This document shows, in pieces, positions 43,433 through 54,370 of a stretch of 64,000 bases of DNA (the first letter of the stretch is position 1; every line of letters begins with the position of its first letter). Both the position numbers and the translations under genes were made by a program. The DNA is taken from assembly GCA_043228905.1 (NCBI GenBank), contig JBHGNT010000018.1:7936001-8000000 (forward strand), in the 5' to 3' direction. The DNA comes from Azolla caroliniana (lineage: Eukaryota; Polypodiophyta). A model generated the notes under the pieces. That model was not told the DNA's origin and did not search any database. It saw only the letters and a program-made list of their open reading frames with translations.

Positions 43433-43472
43433 CACGACGTGCTAAACGTGTGAATAGACACTTTAGACACGT

Positions 43473-44175
43473 TGTCGTGCCTTTCGGCTCCAGATCGTTA
43501 CGTGAGTCGGGTGGGAACCGCCGAGGTTTTTGACTAGGAGGAAGAGGAATACAACTTAAGGCTAGTTATGAATAGTGGAAAGAGAAGTAAGATAGCAATC
43601 TCGTGAATCCCACGAGTTTAGTGTATTAAAACAATACTTAGATTATAAGAGTAATTTTGATGGCAAAATTCGTGAATCCCACGAATATATTAGATTGATC
43701 AACCCTTGTATATTAATCAACAACCTTATACATATTTCTCTCCTCCTTATATAAAGATGGAAGAGGCTAAGCATGGCTTCATGCTTTTTCACCAAAAATG
43801 TCCATGCACACTAAATGTGCATGTGATGCTTTGTCATTTCCTAAGTATAGGGCTCATGCACGCTAGATGTGCATGAGTCACTTTTAATGTCACGTGTAAA
43901 TAAAATATTCACACCCTAAAGAATACATGATTTTTACCTTTTAATAAAGGTATGTGTAAATAAAGGTCTTATACGTATTAAATCTATATATATAACACTA
44001 AAGATAAGTTATTACAATGGTAAAGTTGAGGTTTATTTACGTGGAGGTGTAGGGTTCAAATCTTACCCTATGCACGTGATAAATGTTTTGATATATTATT
44101 TATTTATTTATATGTATCTAAAATCGTATATATTATTTTATGGTTTTCACGTAGTGTGTGGAATACACTACGACA
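43473..44175 (-). repeat. 3' LTR of gypsy 2
   Basis: 703 bp, TGTCG...CGACA ends. TATA-like TATATAA on the minus strand at 43,748-43,754. Two closely related LTRs lie at 49,194 and 53,674. Confidence 0.9.
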
Positions 44176-44190
44176 CTCGCCCCCTCCGAA
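44176..44190 (-). promoter_or_regulatory. Polypurine tract of gypsy 2
   Basis: Minus strand GGAGGGGGCGAG immediately before the 3' LTR. Confidence 0.8.
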
Positions 44191-44912
44191 CCCGCACATC
44201 CTCCGGTATGTGCCGAAGTTCTCGATTCCTCATATCCGTCTTCACCCAAAGCTTCCTCCGATTCTCCCCTTATGTCGACTATGAGTTGTAATTCACTTTC
44301 TTCGCTTCCCGCATCACCGTGGTCTTCGTCTGATTGCTCCTCGTTGTCGGCCTTGGCTTGGATCACATAGGGTTTGTCGTCAGTCCGCTTCTTGAAAATC
44401 TTCACCCGCTTCCCGGCTATAGGCACTCGTAGTATTGTTCCATCCAACTCGGACAGTCGGTACGTTCCGTTGTCGAAGACTTTCCGAACCTCGTATGGCC
44501 CGAACCACCTTTTCGCGAATTTCCGCATCGTTGTATGTTGATGGTCCAAACTACTGTCATAGACGATCACCCAATCTCCTTCTTCAATCCTCCTCGGTCA
44601 TAGTCGGTGCTTTGTGTTGAACCGGTTTTTGTTCCGGAATCGTGCTTCTTGTTGTCGGCGTATTGCTTCCGCTATGTCTGCCGGTCTTCCCTCTAGTTGT
44701 CGTATCCGGACCGCTAGTAGTTCTTCCCGGCTCATCTCTTCCTTCCACGGTAGCACTGTCCATGTTGCGATCGCAGTTTCTGTCGGCATTACCGGTGCTT
44801 GTCCAGTCATGAGTTCTGCCGGCATGTAGCCGGTTACGGAGCTATGCGTCGTCCGATCCGCCCATAGTGCATACGGAAGCATCTCGGCTAGTCCTTCACC
44901 TTTCCATCGCAT
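44176..44912 (-). CDS. Gypsy 2 integrase C-terminal region
   Basis: Two overlapping frames: 44,598-44,912 (YALWADRTTHSSVTGYMPAEL, the post-DDE region) and 44,133-44,570 (KRWFGPYEVRKVFDNGTYRL and VPIAGKRVKIFKKR, a GPY/F-type module, then an acidic tail rich in Glu, Asp and Ser). The second runs into the LTR. One frameshift separates them near 44,590. Confidence 0.85.
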
Positions 44913-46117
44913 GCCTTCGCAAGTGCTTTCACGATCGGACTATGTCCTCGTTCGATTTTCCCATTGGCCTCCGGATTGTATGCCGTTGTCAGCGATAACC
45001 GAACTCCGTGTTTGGTGAAGAATCCCCTAGCTTTGTCCGAGTCGAGTTCTCCCTGGTCCGCAATCACTTGTCCTACGCACCCGTACTTGCAAAATACTTC
45101 CTCCAAAAGAAATTGGCATACCGCGGAACACGTTTTCCTCTGAAGCGCTCGACCTTCTACTTGATTCGTGAGATCTTCCCGAGCTAATACCAAGTATTTC
45201 TTTTTTCCAATCCCAGTCGGCATGGCCACTATGTCGACCATCCACTTGAAGTTGATTGTCAGTGAGAATGTCAGATGTAACTTATCTCGATGTCGAACCC
45301 CGGAGTAGACTTGACATTTCTCGCAGCTTTCCGTGAACTCCGCGACATCTTTGTACATTTTCTTCCACCAATATTTTTGCGTGATCTTCCCAAATGTTGC
45401 CCATGTTCCTCGGTGTCCAGCCCAATCGGATTTGTGAAACTCGGACATTATCCGGTTTCGTTTCTCTTTTGTCCCGACTACTCGAAGTGGTATACCATCC
45501 GGTCTTTTCGGTGCCCTCCATATTAATCCGTTTTCCAAGAAGAACTTTTGGACTTGCCTCTTCTTCCTTTGGATCTCGGCTCTTCTTCCTTTATCGTTTG
45601 TTGAATCCTCGGCCTCTTGTAACATCTTTCCGATCATCAAGCTTTCTCCCTCGTATTCTTCTTCCCGGAATTCTCGGATTACGTTCACTCGGCATATGTG
45701 CTCCGACGCGAAGTAGTCTTCGGAAACTTCTTCATCATCCGATTCGGTTATGTCGTCTCCGAACCGAGCCCTTGAAAACATATCCGCTACCGCGTTGTCC
45801 TTCCCCGAGATGTGTCGAACCTCCGGATTAAGCGACTTGACATATGCAACCCACCTTAGCATAGCTACATCCGGTATCGTACAAAACCGCATCATCGCGA
45901 GTATCGGAAGACAATCCATCTCGATCACCACTTCAGCTCCGATCAAATAATCCCGATCCGATTTTATCGCCGACATGACTCCCCACAGTTCTCTTGACTT
46001 GTGCATATCCACGTTGCCTTTCGTTGAGAACCTTTGCTCCGAATCGGATCGGATACCGCGAACCATGCAAGTCGGCTTGATTGATGACCCACCCGATACC
46101 GGTTGGACTTGTATCAA
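44888..46117 (-). CDS. Gypsy 2 RNase H end and integrase
   Basis: 409 codons. RNase H end (VVIEMDCLPILAMM, HISGKDNAVADMFSR), then integrase: His-Cys module HKSDWAGHRGTW...CEKCQ, and DDE core with Asp in FKWMVDIVAMP, Asp in QVIADQGELDS and Glu in NGKIERGH. All three catalytic acids present, so this domain looks functional. Confidence 0.9.
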   Translation of the reverse strand: MIQVQPVSGGSSIKPTCMVRGIRSDSEQRFSTKGNVDMHKSRELWGVMSAIKSDRDYLIGAEVVIEMDCLPILAMMRFCTIPDVAMLRWVAYVKSLNPEVRHISGKDNAVADMFSRARFGDDITESDDEEVSEDYFASEHICRVNVIREFREEEYEGESLMIGKMLQEAEDSTNDKGRRAEIQRKKRQVQKFFLENGLIWRAPKRPDGIPLRVVGTKEKRNRIMSEFHKSDWAGHRGTWATFGKITQKYWWKKMYKDVAEFTESCEKCQVYSGVRHRDKLHLTFSLTINFKWMVDIVAMPTGIGKKKYLVLAREDLTNQVEGRALQRKTCSAVCQFLLEEVFCKYGCVGQVIADQGELDSDKARGFFTKHGVRLSLTTAYNPEANGKIERGHSPIVKALAKACDGKVKD

Positions 46118-46358
46118 CCGTTACTATGATCAGTCGGTCGTAGCTCGGCTTCTTAAGTGCTTCCGCCCTCCGAAGTGTCTTCTTCAATTTCTTCATGGCT
46201 TTGGTGTGTTCCGGTTTCCATTCGAATTTCTTACCTTTCCGCAACAAGTGGTAGAGCGGGTCCGCTATATGTGCATAGTGCAGAATCCATATGTGATAGA
46301 ATGCACATGCACCGAGAAACCTTTGGACTTCGGATGTTGACTCGCATACTTCCTCCAT
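45933..46358 (-). CDS. Gypsy 2 RT thumb and RNase H start
   Basis: VQRFLGACAFYHIWI, HYAHIADPLYHLLRKGKKFEW (RT thumb), then DTSPTGIGWVINQAD with RNase H catalytic Asp. Frame changes after about RGYAQVKRT, where the 44,888-46,117 frame takes over. Confidence 0.88.
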   Translation of the reverse strand: MEEVCESTSEVQRFLGACAFYHIWILHYAHIADPLYHLLRKGKKFEWKPEHTKAMKKLKKTLRRAEALKKPSYDRLIIVTVDTSPTGIGWVINQADLHGSRYPIRFGAKVLNERQRGYAQVKRTVGSHVGDKIGSGLFDRS

Positions 46359-46538
46359 AGTTTAAATCGCATCAATCTTTGTTGCTGACGGTCTTCGGCC
46401 GTAGGGCCCACATAGATGTCCGACCACCAATATTTCTTCTTGCCCGAATGCCGATTTCTCCCCGGAAAGTGTTAGGTGCACATCTTCTAGCTTTCGCAAC
46501 ACTTTCTCGCAATCATGAATATGGTCGACCACGAACTT

Positions 46539-47602
46539 TCAGCATCCCCGATCATCCATAGTCTCATCTTTTTCTTCTACCGCGCATCCTTTCATCGGAA
46601 TGTCATCGAGGAACGGCATCGTTATCTCCGGAATGCAGTCTCGAAGCACGTTGATCATCGCGTTCATCATATGAGCAACCGAGTTTGTCACTCCTTGTGG
46701 TAGTGTGCACATTCGGACTAATCCTATCGGCGTTTGTATGGTTGTGATGTCTCGGCTCTCCACGGCTAGTTGCAATTGGTCATACCCCGAGTATAGGTCT
46801 CCGATGGAGTATATCGCACGACCGGCAAAAGCTTCCGCAAATTGTTCCGGATCGTGACCTTATTCACCTGTTGCAAGTCTTGGATAAATCGGAGTGACCC
46901 ATTCTTCTTCGGAACCGTAAACCATCGATTTGAGTATGGAGCATTTGATGGCTCTAGAATCCCCATCGCCACCTTCTCCTTGAGCAAGTCAATGACTTTC
47001 GGGATATGCGCTCGTGGCACCGGAATCGGCTTCAGGTTCCACGGTACATGGTCAATCGTGAAGATCACCATCGGCTCCACTATTCTCGGATCGACGCACC
47101 CTATCTCCCTTGATGTAAATGCAAACGCTTTGCCGTGTTGCTCCAACATCTCGCGAAACCGTTCTTCTTCTTTATGTAATAGGAACCCACCTCCACCGAT
47201 TCGAAGTTTCTTCCGGGTCTCATCCGTGAAGGCATGTCTGATATCCACGGACTTCCGAAGTGTCGGATCTCCCGAGACTTCTTTCCTCTTTTGTTCGCTA
47301 TCGGCGGGTAGTGGTCCCGCGACCGGTTTCACCTTCTTCTCCACGGTCTTGTATTTCGTACTTACCATTGCTTCTTCTTTGCGGAGCGTATCCGGCTCCA
47401 TTTTTGCAATGATCTCGTACATCTTGACCGATTCCACCGGGACTACCCCGTTCCCTTGGCTTTTATCTTCCGCAAGCTCTTCAAGTCGTTGTAGCGTGCT
47501 CCCATAGAACACTTCTTCGACTATCCCCACAATTTCTTCATCTTCTTTTATTATTGATGCCGACCGCAACTTATCCTCCACTTGTCGGTATCCTTTCTTC
47601 AA
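46539..47602 (-). pseudogene. Gypsy 2 RT, copy 1
   Basis: 46,766-47,602 has the protease-RT linker and RT fingers (HVPWNLKPIPVPRAHIPKVI, VAMGILEPSNAPYSNRWF). A frameshift follows VTIRN; the palm continues in 46,539-46,775 (VRMCTLPQGVTNSVAHMMNA and catalytic FLDDIPMKG). The same frameshift is in copy 2 (50,925-51,967), so it predates the duplication. Confidence 0.9.
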
Positions 47603-47690
47603 TCCTCCGGTTACGGTCGTGTACGTAGATGCCCCATCCAGACCGATTCGTACATGTTTTGCTCCGAGAGTTTTCTTCCTGTGTGGGGTA

Positions 47691-49154
47691 TCAGGCTTCT
47701 CGGACTATCACCTCCTTATTTGCTATTCCGAGTAGCTCCCGAAGCGAGAAATCTACCCGGCTATCCAAGATTATTTCCTCGAACACTCTTTTCAAGTCAG
47801 TTTGTTGTTCTATGTCCGAGGCGAGCTTGAATGCCGGAGTCGCCTTTTCTTTTCCCTTACCTCCGGAGTTCCATCTTTCCGGTATCTTCAATGGTCCGGC
47901 CGCATCCTCCATGCGTCGTCGTTTCTCGTCCACATACACCTCATGCAATTGACACAGGGCGTATACGCTATTCTTGTCGACAGGGCACTCCCATCCCGTA
48001 GCTTCCTGGATGCCTTCCGCGGTGCTTCGGATCTCGTTGGAGTCGGTTTTCTCGGTGTTTTCTAGAACTTCCGGCCAAAAAGACGTCTTTGCGCTTGATG
48101 ACTCCCCGACACATGTTCCCGCGGTTGTCGCATAGTTGCTTCTTGCCGCCAATTCCTCCTCGAGCACCTTCTTCATGCCGCCTTTCCGGAAGTTCGGTCG
48201 GAGTGGCTTCCGAGTGTCCATCGAATGAATCCGGTTTCCCTCGTAGTAGATGAGATCCCGCCGTAACGCCTCCTTATGCTCGTCGCAATCCCTCCGATCG
48301 TGTTCGGCGCTATCGCACCATATGCACCGTCGGTCCGTATACTTGGAGCTTGTGGGGAGGTCATCCGACTTCTTCACCATCGCGATCTTCAGATTCTCCA
48401 TCTCCTTCAATAGTTGCTCCACCGTAGATGCATCAATCCCCTTCTCGGTTGTAGTCTCCCGAGCCCTCGGTTGATGGTCTTCCAATCTGGTTCTCGGTTT
48501 CGGAATCGGTTCCGAAACCCTCTTTTCCTCGTTGGCAAGCCATTGCCTCCTCTTCGTGTATCGCGCGACGATATCCCGCACGCTTTCCCATGTTTCGGTG
48601 AGGCCACTCTTCGTGGTCGTGTCCTCCAAGAGCACTCCGAGATCTTTCCAGTCCCGGATGTCCACGGCTCGCAAGAACATGATCACCTTGTCCGGTACGA
48701 GGATAGCTTGATCTCTGGCGGACAACCTCCCGAACCGGCTTTCGAATGCCGAAAACACATCAAAGACCTTCAATCCCTTGTCCGGCGTCTCCACCCAATC
48801 TTCAAATCCCCTTCGCGTCGCCTTGGAGGAATCCTCGATGGCGAACGTCCTCTTTAGCTCTTCTTCAAACGCCTCCCATGTCGGATTTTGCTGTCGTAGC
48901 CCCTGGATGCTTGCTTGAAGCCCGTCGGTCGCCACCCGGTTGAAGGACTTCACTTGCAGTCCTTCCGATATTCCGCACCGTAGCATCTCCGCCTTGTATT
49001 CCCGAAGATACCGCGACACGTCTTTCCCGTTCAATTGCCCGTTTCGTTGCATGAGCCGCTCCACTGATGCCGCTATCTCCGACATCGCGCGTTGTTCTTG
49101 TAGCATGCGCTCGAACATCATCATCATGTTGCTAGCCTCCGGTTGATTTTCCAT
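47691..49154 (-). CDS. Gypsy 2 Gag, copy 1
   Basis: 487 codons from ATG at 49,152-49,154, 40 bp from the LTR. Met/Gln-rich helix at the start, Gag core (TWEAFEEELKRTF; ARDQAILVPDKVIMFL), CCHC knuckle CIWCDSAEHDRRDC at about residue 285, then a charged C-terminal region. The last residues are altered by a deletion of about 640 bp near 47,705 that removed the protease. Confidence 0.9.
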   Translation of the reverse strand: MENQPEASNMMMMFERMLQEQRAMSEIAASVERLMQRNGQLNGKDVSRYLREYKAEMLRCGISEGLQVKSFNRVATDGLQASIQGLRQQNPTWEAFEEELKRTFAIEDSSKATRRGFEDWVETPDKGLKVFDVFSAFESRFGRLSARDQAILVPDKVIMFLRAVDIRDWKDLGVLLEDTTTKSGLTETWESVRDIVARYTKRRQWLANEEKRVSEPIPKPRTRLEDHQPRARETTTEKGIDASTVEQLLKEMENLKIAMVKKSDDLPTSSKYTDRRCIWCDSAEHDRRDCDEHKEALRRDLIYYEGNRIHSMDTRKPLRPNFRKGGMKKVLEEELAARSNYATTAGTCVGESSSAKTSFWPEVLENTEKTDSNEIRSTAEGIQEATGWECPVDKNSVYALCQLHEVYVDEKRRRMEDAAGPLKIPERWNSGGKGKEKATPAFKLASDIEQQTDLKRVFEEIILDSRVDFSLRELLGIANKEVIVREA

Positions 49155-49193
49155 CTCCTTGCCACCCGGTCTTTACGTCGGGTTCACTAACTG

Positions 49194-49890
49194 TGTCGTG
49201 CCTTTTGGCTCCAGATCGTTACGTAAGTCGGGTGGGAACCGCCGAGGTTTTTGACTAGGAGGAAGAGGAATACAACTTAAGGCTAGTTATGAATAGTGGA
49301 AAGAGAAGTAAGATAGCAATCTCGTGAATCCCACGAGTTTAGTGTATTAAAACAATACTTAGATTATAAGAGTAATTTTGATGGCAAAATTCGTGAATCC
49401 CATGAATATATTAGATTGATCAACCCTTGTAAATTAATCAACAACCTTATGCATATTTCTCTCCTCCTTATATAAAGATGGAAGAGGCTAAGCATGGCTT
49501 CATAATTTTTCACCAAAAATGTCCATGCACACTAAATGTGCATGTGATGCTTTGTCATTTCCTAAGTATAGGGCTCATGCACGCCAGATGTGCATGAGTC
49601 ACTTTTAATGTCACGTGTAAATAAAATATTCACACCCTAAAGAATACATGATTTTTACCTTTTAATAAAGGTATGTGTAAATAAAGGTCTTATACGTATT
49701 AAATCTATAACACTAAAGATAAGTTATTACAATGGTAAAGTTGAGGTTCCTCTATGTGGAGGTGTAGGGTTCGAATCTTGCCCTATGCACGTGATAAATG
49801 TTTTGATATATTATTTATTTATTTATATGTATCTAAAATCGGATATATTATTTTATGGTTTTCACGTAGTGTGTGGAATACACTACGACA
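49194..49890 (-). repeat. 5' LTR of gypsy 2, copy 1
   Basis: 697 bp. Inside it, minus strand GTTAGTGAACCCGACG is the candidate primer site region; in the duplicate at 53,655-53,673 it reads TTGGTGAACCCGACG. I cannot name the primer tRNA. Confidence 0.88.
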
Positions 49891-50628
49891 ACGCCATACA
49901 TCCTAGAAAACGAATCTTCTACCTTCTCAATAGACAAACCTCAACCCCCGACACATTTATGTGGTTGGGGAATACTAATAATAAAAAATTCATGTTTTAC
50001 CATACCTCTAAGAAAACCCACAGGAATAGACCTAAGACTAAATTTTGGAAACCTTTAGCTTATACCCCTCGTACTAGCTTTAGTCTACATAACTTGTCCA
50101 CTTACACACTTAGTAAAAACGAAACACAACTATTAAACTTAGGACTACAATATGTCCCCCCTTCCCCCCCACCCTTCCCTCAAAACATCCTTAAAGAATA
50201 TACCAACCTTAGTAGATCACTATGCCTTAGACACTTGTTTAGAAATAGTGATACAACCCCACCTAATCCCTTTAAATTACCTAACCCCAGTTGGAACCCT
50301 CCATCTAAATACCTTCCCTTAGAAACCCTTATTGAAAAATACAATAGTATCCTACAAGAACAACTATTAAACACTAAAATTAAGTATGCTAAACCCTCAT
50401 ACCACCTTCTCTTAGCCCTCAATAGCCTTAAGAGAAATACTAAAATCCTTATCTTACCCGTCGATAAAAATATAGGAATTTGTGTCTTAGATAGAGACCT
50501 ATATTATACTAAAGCTATAACCCATCTCTCAGATACCACCACTTACAAACTAGTGACCCACTTTCCGTTAGAAGAACTCTTAGATCGATTAAATACTATA
50601 GTTAGAAATAATCTAGGAACCCTCTCTA
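49891..50628 (+). pseudogene. PLE RT gene N-terminal part, duplicate copy
   Basis: Open frame with PLE hallmarks: NLSTYTLSKNETQLLNLGLQ, NPFKLPNPSWNPPSKYLPLE, ILILPVDKNIGICVLDRDL, LSDTTTYKLV. Ends in the copia LTR at 50,629 and then in gypsy sequence, so it is a fragment created by the 4.4-kb duplication. Reading continues upstream only into the gypsy LTR. Confidence 0.9.
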
Positions 50629-50790
50629 TGTTAGGAAACAGGTCCCTCCGGATGGGAAGTGAGAAGAACAGTATTGATGAGCAAACTCGGCCGAGGCCCC
50701 GACAACGGAAGACCCGGTGAGAACCGGATGAGAAGTACCCGGCTACGGAAGACCCAGTGAGAACCAAATGTGGTGTACCCGACTACGGAG
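50629..50790 (+). repeat. copia LTR fragment at duplication junction
   Basis: 162 bp, equal to the first 162 bp of the solo LTR at 55,109. Cut at 50,790 and fused to gypsy 2 RT sequence. Confidence 0.9.
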
Positions 50791-50924
50791 GGCCCACATA
50801 TATGTCCGACCACCAATATTTCTTCTTGCCCGAATGCCGATTTCTCCCCGGAAAGTGTTAGGTGCACATCTTCTAGCTTTCGCAACACTTTCTCGCAATC
50901 ATGAATATGGTCGACCACGAACTT

Positions 50925-51967
50925 TCAGCATCCCCGATCATCCATAGTCTCATCTTTTTCTTCTACCGCGCATCCTTTCATCGGAATGTCATCGAGGAAC
51001 GGCATCGTTATCTCCGGAATGCAGTCTCGAAGCACGTTGTTCATCGCGTTCATCATATGAGCAACCGAGTTTGTCGCTCCTTGTGGTAGTGTGCACATTC
51101 GGACTAATCCTATCGGTGTTTGCATGGTTGTGATGTCTCGGCTCTCCACGGCTAGTTGGAATTGGTCATACCCCGAGTATAGGTCTCCGATGGAGTATAT
51201 CGCACGACCGGCAAAAGCTTCCGCAAATTGTTCCGGATCGTGACCTTATTCACCGGTTGCAAGTCTTGGATAAATCGGAGTGACCCATTCTTCTTCGGAA
51301 CCGTAAACCATCGATTTGAGTATGGAGCAGTTGATGGCTCTAGAATCCCCATCGCCACCTTCTCCTTGAGCAAGTCAATGACTTTCGGGATATGCGCTCG
51401 TGGCACCGGAATCGGCTTCAGGTTCCACGGTACATGGTCAATCGTGAAGATCACCATCGGCTCCACTATTCTCGGATCGATGCACCCTATCTCCCTTGAT
51501 GTAAATGCAAACGCTTTGCCGTGTTGCTCTAACATCTCGCGAAACGGTTCTTCTTCTTTATGTAATAGGAACCCACCTCCACCGATTCGAAGTTTCTTCC
51601 GGGTCTCATCCGTGAAGGCATGTCTGATATCCACGGACTTCCGAAGTGTCGGATCTCCCGAGACTTCTTTCCTCTTTTGTTCGCTATCGGCGGGTAGTGG
51701 TCCCGCGACCGGTTTCACCTTCTTCTCCACGGTCTTGTATTTCGTACTTACCATTGCTTCTTCTTTGCGGAGCGTATCCGGCTCCATTTTTGCAATGATC
51801 TCGTACATCTTGACCGATTCCACCGGGACTACCCGGTTCCCTTGGCTTTTATCTTCCGCAAGCTCTTCAAGTCGTTGTAGCGTGCTCCCATAGAACACTT
51901 CTTCGACTACCCCCACAATTTCTTCATCTTCTTTTATTATTGATGCCGACCACAACTTATCCTCCAC
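50925..51967 (-). pseudogene. Gypsy 2 RT, copy 2
   Basis: Same two frames and the same frameshift after VTIRN as copy 1; palm with FLDDIPMKG at 50,925-51,149. Differs at few residues. Confidence 0.9.
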
Positions 51968-52139
51968 TTGTCAGTATCCTTTCTTCAATCCTCCGGTTAC
52001 GGTCGTGTACGTAGATGCCCCATCCAGACCGATTCGTACATGTTTTGCTCCGAGAGTTTTCTTCCTGTGTGGGGTATCAGGCTTCTCGGACTATCACTTC
52101 CCCACTCCGCAACAGTCCGCTTTAAAAATCCATTCTCAC

Positions 52140-52735
52140 TTAGGACAAGAGTTCCCTCTTGTTCCTTTCGTGATTTGCCGGCACCATTAGGAATTGGACG
52201 GATTTCCCACCGTTTTGGCTCCGAATTCGCGCAAAAGCCGCACCGCTATCGAGCACCTTCATCTCCATCCGTGATGCTGTGATAAAGGGTTGGCCGAGGA
52301 TGACGGAATGTGAAACCTCATCTTGCACGAAGAAATTTTGGTCGATCTTGACATCCCCGATCTTCACTGTCACATCCGGACAAGCCGCAAATAGATCTTC
52401 TGTTGCTTTTGTGGCCGCCCGAATCTTTTATCCATGGTTGGTGTTAATAGGCCACTTCCCCTTCCGGTAGAACTCCTTGGACATCAAGTTGATCTGCGAT
52501 CTGTGATCAATCAATGCTAGCACGGGTTCTTTGATGTTGCCGATTCGGACCGGAGTCTCCGTAGTCGCGCGTGCCCAATGTGGCCTTGTATAGTGGGAGT
52601 TCGGAATTTTGTCCTCCACTTCGGTGTCGTTCATTAATACGGTGTTCGCATTCACCCTTGGAGCATTTTCCTCTGTACTTTGTCTTTTTCGCTTCACGAG
52701 ATCCACGAGAAGATCGTGGAACTCCTTCTTTGCTA
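52140..52735 (-). pseudogene. Gypsy 2 protease region, only in copy 2
   Basis: The start lies in the 52,428-53,243 frame: ETPVRIGNIKEPVLALIDHR with SQINLMSKEF, where the catalytic D-S/T-G is DHRS. It continues in 52,140-52,373 (IDQNFFVQDEVSHSVILGQP, the flap and dimer end). One frameshift between them. Confidence 0.8.
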
Positions 52736-53634
52736 TTCCGAGTAGCTCCCGAAGCGAGAAATCTACCCGGCTATCCAAGATTATTTCCTCGAACACTCTT
52801 TTCAAGTCGGTTTGTTGTTCTATGTCCGAGGCGAGCTTGAATGCCGTAGTCGCCTTTTCTTTTCCCTTACCTCCGGAGTTCCAGCTTTCCGGTATCTTCG
52901 ATGGCCCGGCCGCATCCTCCATGCGTCGTCGTTTCTCGTCCACATACACCTCATGCAATTGACACAGGGCGTATACGCTATTCTTGTCGACAGGGCACTC
53001 CCATCCCGTAGCTTCCTGGACGCCTTCCGCGGTGCTTCGGATCTCGTTGGAGTCGGTTTTCTCGGTGTTTTCTAGAACTTCCGGCCAAAAAGACGTCTTT
53101 GCACTCGATGACTCCCCGACACATGTTCCCGTGGTTGTCGCATAGTTGCTTCTTGCCGCCAATTCCTCCTCGAGCACCTTCTTCATGCCGCCTTTCCGCG
53201 AACAACCTCCCGAACCGGCTTTCGAATGCCGAAAACACATCAACGACCTTCAATCCCTTGTCCGGCGTCTCCACCCAATCTTCGAATCCCCTTCGCGTCG
53301 CCTTGGAGGAATCCTCGATGACGAACGTCCTCTTTAGCTCTTCTTCAAACGCCTCCCATGTCGGATTTTGCTGTCGTAGCCCATGGATGCTTGCTTGAAG
53401 CCCGTCGGTCGCCACCCGGTTGAAGGACTTCACTTGCAGTCCTTCCGATATTCCACACCGTAGCATCTCCGCCTTGTAGTCCCGAAGATACCGCGACACG
53501 TCTTTCCCGTTGAATTGCCCGTTTCGTTGCACGAGCCGCTCCACTGATGCCGCTATCTCCGACATCGCGCGTTGTTCTTGTAGCATGCGCTCGAACATCA
53601 TCATCATGTTGCTAGCCTCCGGTTGATTTTCCAT
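52428..53634 (-). pseudogene. Gypsy 2 Gag, copy 2
   Basis: N-terminal 145 residues (52,978-53,634, starting MENQPEASNMMMMF) match copy 1; then a deletion removes the middle of Gag including the zinc knuckle, and the C-terminal part continues in 52,428-53,243. Confidence 0.88.
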
Positions 53635-53673
53635 CTCCTTGCCACCCGGTCTTCACGTCGGGTTCACCAACTG

Positions 53674-54370
53674 TGTCGTGCCTTTTGGCTCCAGATCGTT
53701 ACGTAAGTCGGGTGGGAACCGCCGAGGTTTTTGACTAGGAGGAAGAGGAATACAACTTAAGGCTAGTTATGAATAGTGGAAAGAGAAGTAAGATAGCAAT
53801 CTCGTGAATCCCACGAGTTTAGTGTATTAAAACAATACTTAGATTATAAGAGTAATTTTGATGGCAAAATTCGTGAATCCCATGAATATATTAGATTGAT
53901 CAATCCTTGTAAATTAATCAACAACCTTATCCATATTTCTCTCCTCCTTATATAAAGATGGAAGAGGCTAAGCATGGCTTCATGATTTTTCACCAAAAAT
54001 GTCCATGCACACTAAATGTGCATGTGATGCTTTGTCCTTTCCTAAGTATAGGGCTCATGCACGCCAGATGTGCATGAGTCACTTTTAATGTCACGTGTAA
54101 ATAAAATATTCACACCCTAAAGTATACATGATTTTTACCTTTGAATAAAGGTATATCTAAATAAAGGTCTTATACGTATTAAATCTATAACACTAAAGAT
54201 AAGTTATTACAATGGTAAAGTTGAGGTTTATCTATGTGGAGGTGTAGGGTTCGAGTCTTGCCATATGCATGTGATAAATGTTTTGATATATTATTTATTT
54301 ATTTATATGTATCTAAAATCGGATATATTATTTTATGGTTTTCACGTAGTGTGTGGAATACACTACGACA
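53674..54370 (-). repeat. 5' LTR of gypsy 2, copy 2
   Basis: 697 bp, paralogous to 49,194-49,890 through the duplication, with a few substitutions. Confidence 0.9.

Larger units (their letters stand above)
43473..49890 (-). mobile_element. Ty3/gypsy element 2
   Basis: 6.4 kb on the minus strand between PLE ORF1 and RT: LTRs 43,473-44,175 and 49,194-49,890, gag, RT, RNase H, integrase in gypsy order. RT and Gag motifs (VPWNLKPIPVP, NRWFTVPKKNGSLRFIQDLQ, CIWCDSAEHDRRDC) are of the kind found in fungal and early-diverging plant gypsy elements. Protease region deleted; RT frameshifted. Confidence 0.9.
50791..53673 (-). repeat. Duplicated internal part of gypsy 2
   Basis: Matches 46,405-49,193 (RT through gag), minus strand. 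Retains the protease region deleted in copy 1 but has lost about 540 bp of gag (near 53,200) that copy 1 retains. Confidence 0.92.

Noticed and set aside
43473-49895. Target-site duplication of gypsy 2
   Set aside because: Left flank ACACGT and right flank ACGCC do not match; the true site may have been altered by later rearrangement, so I do not annotate one.
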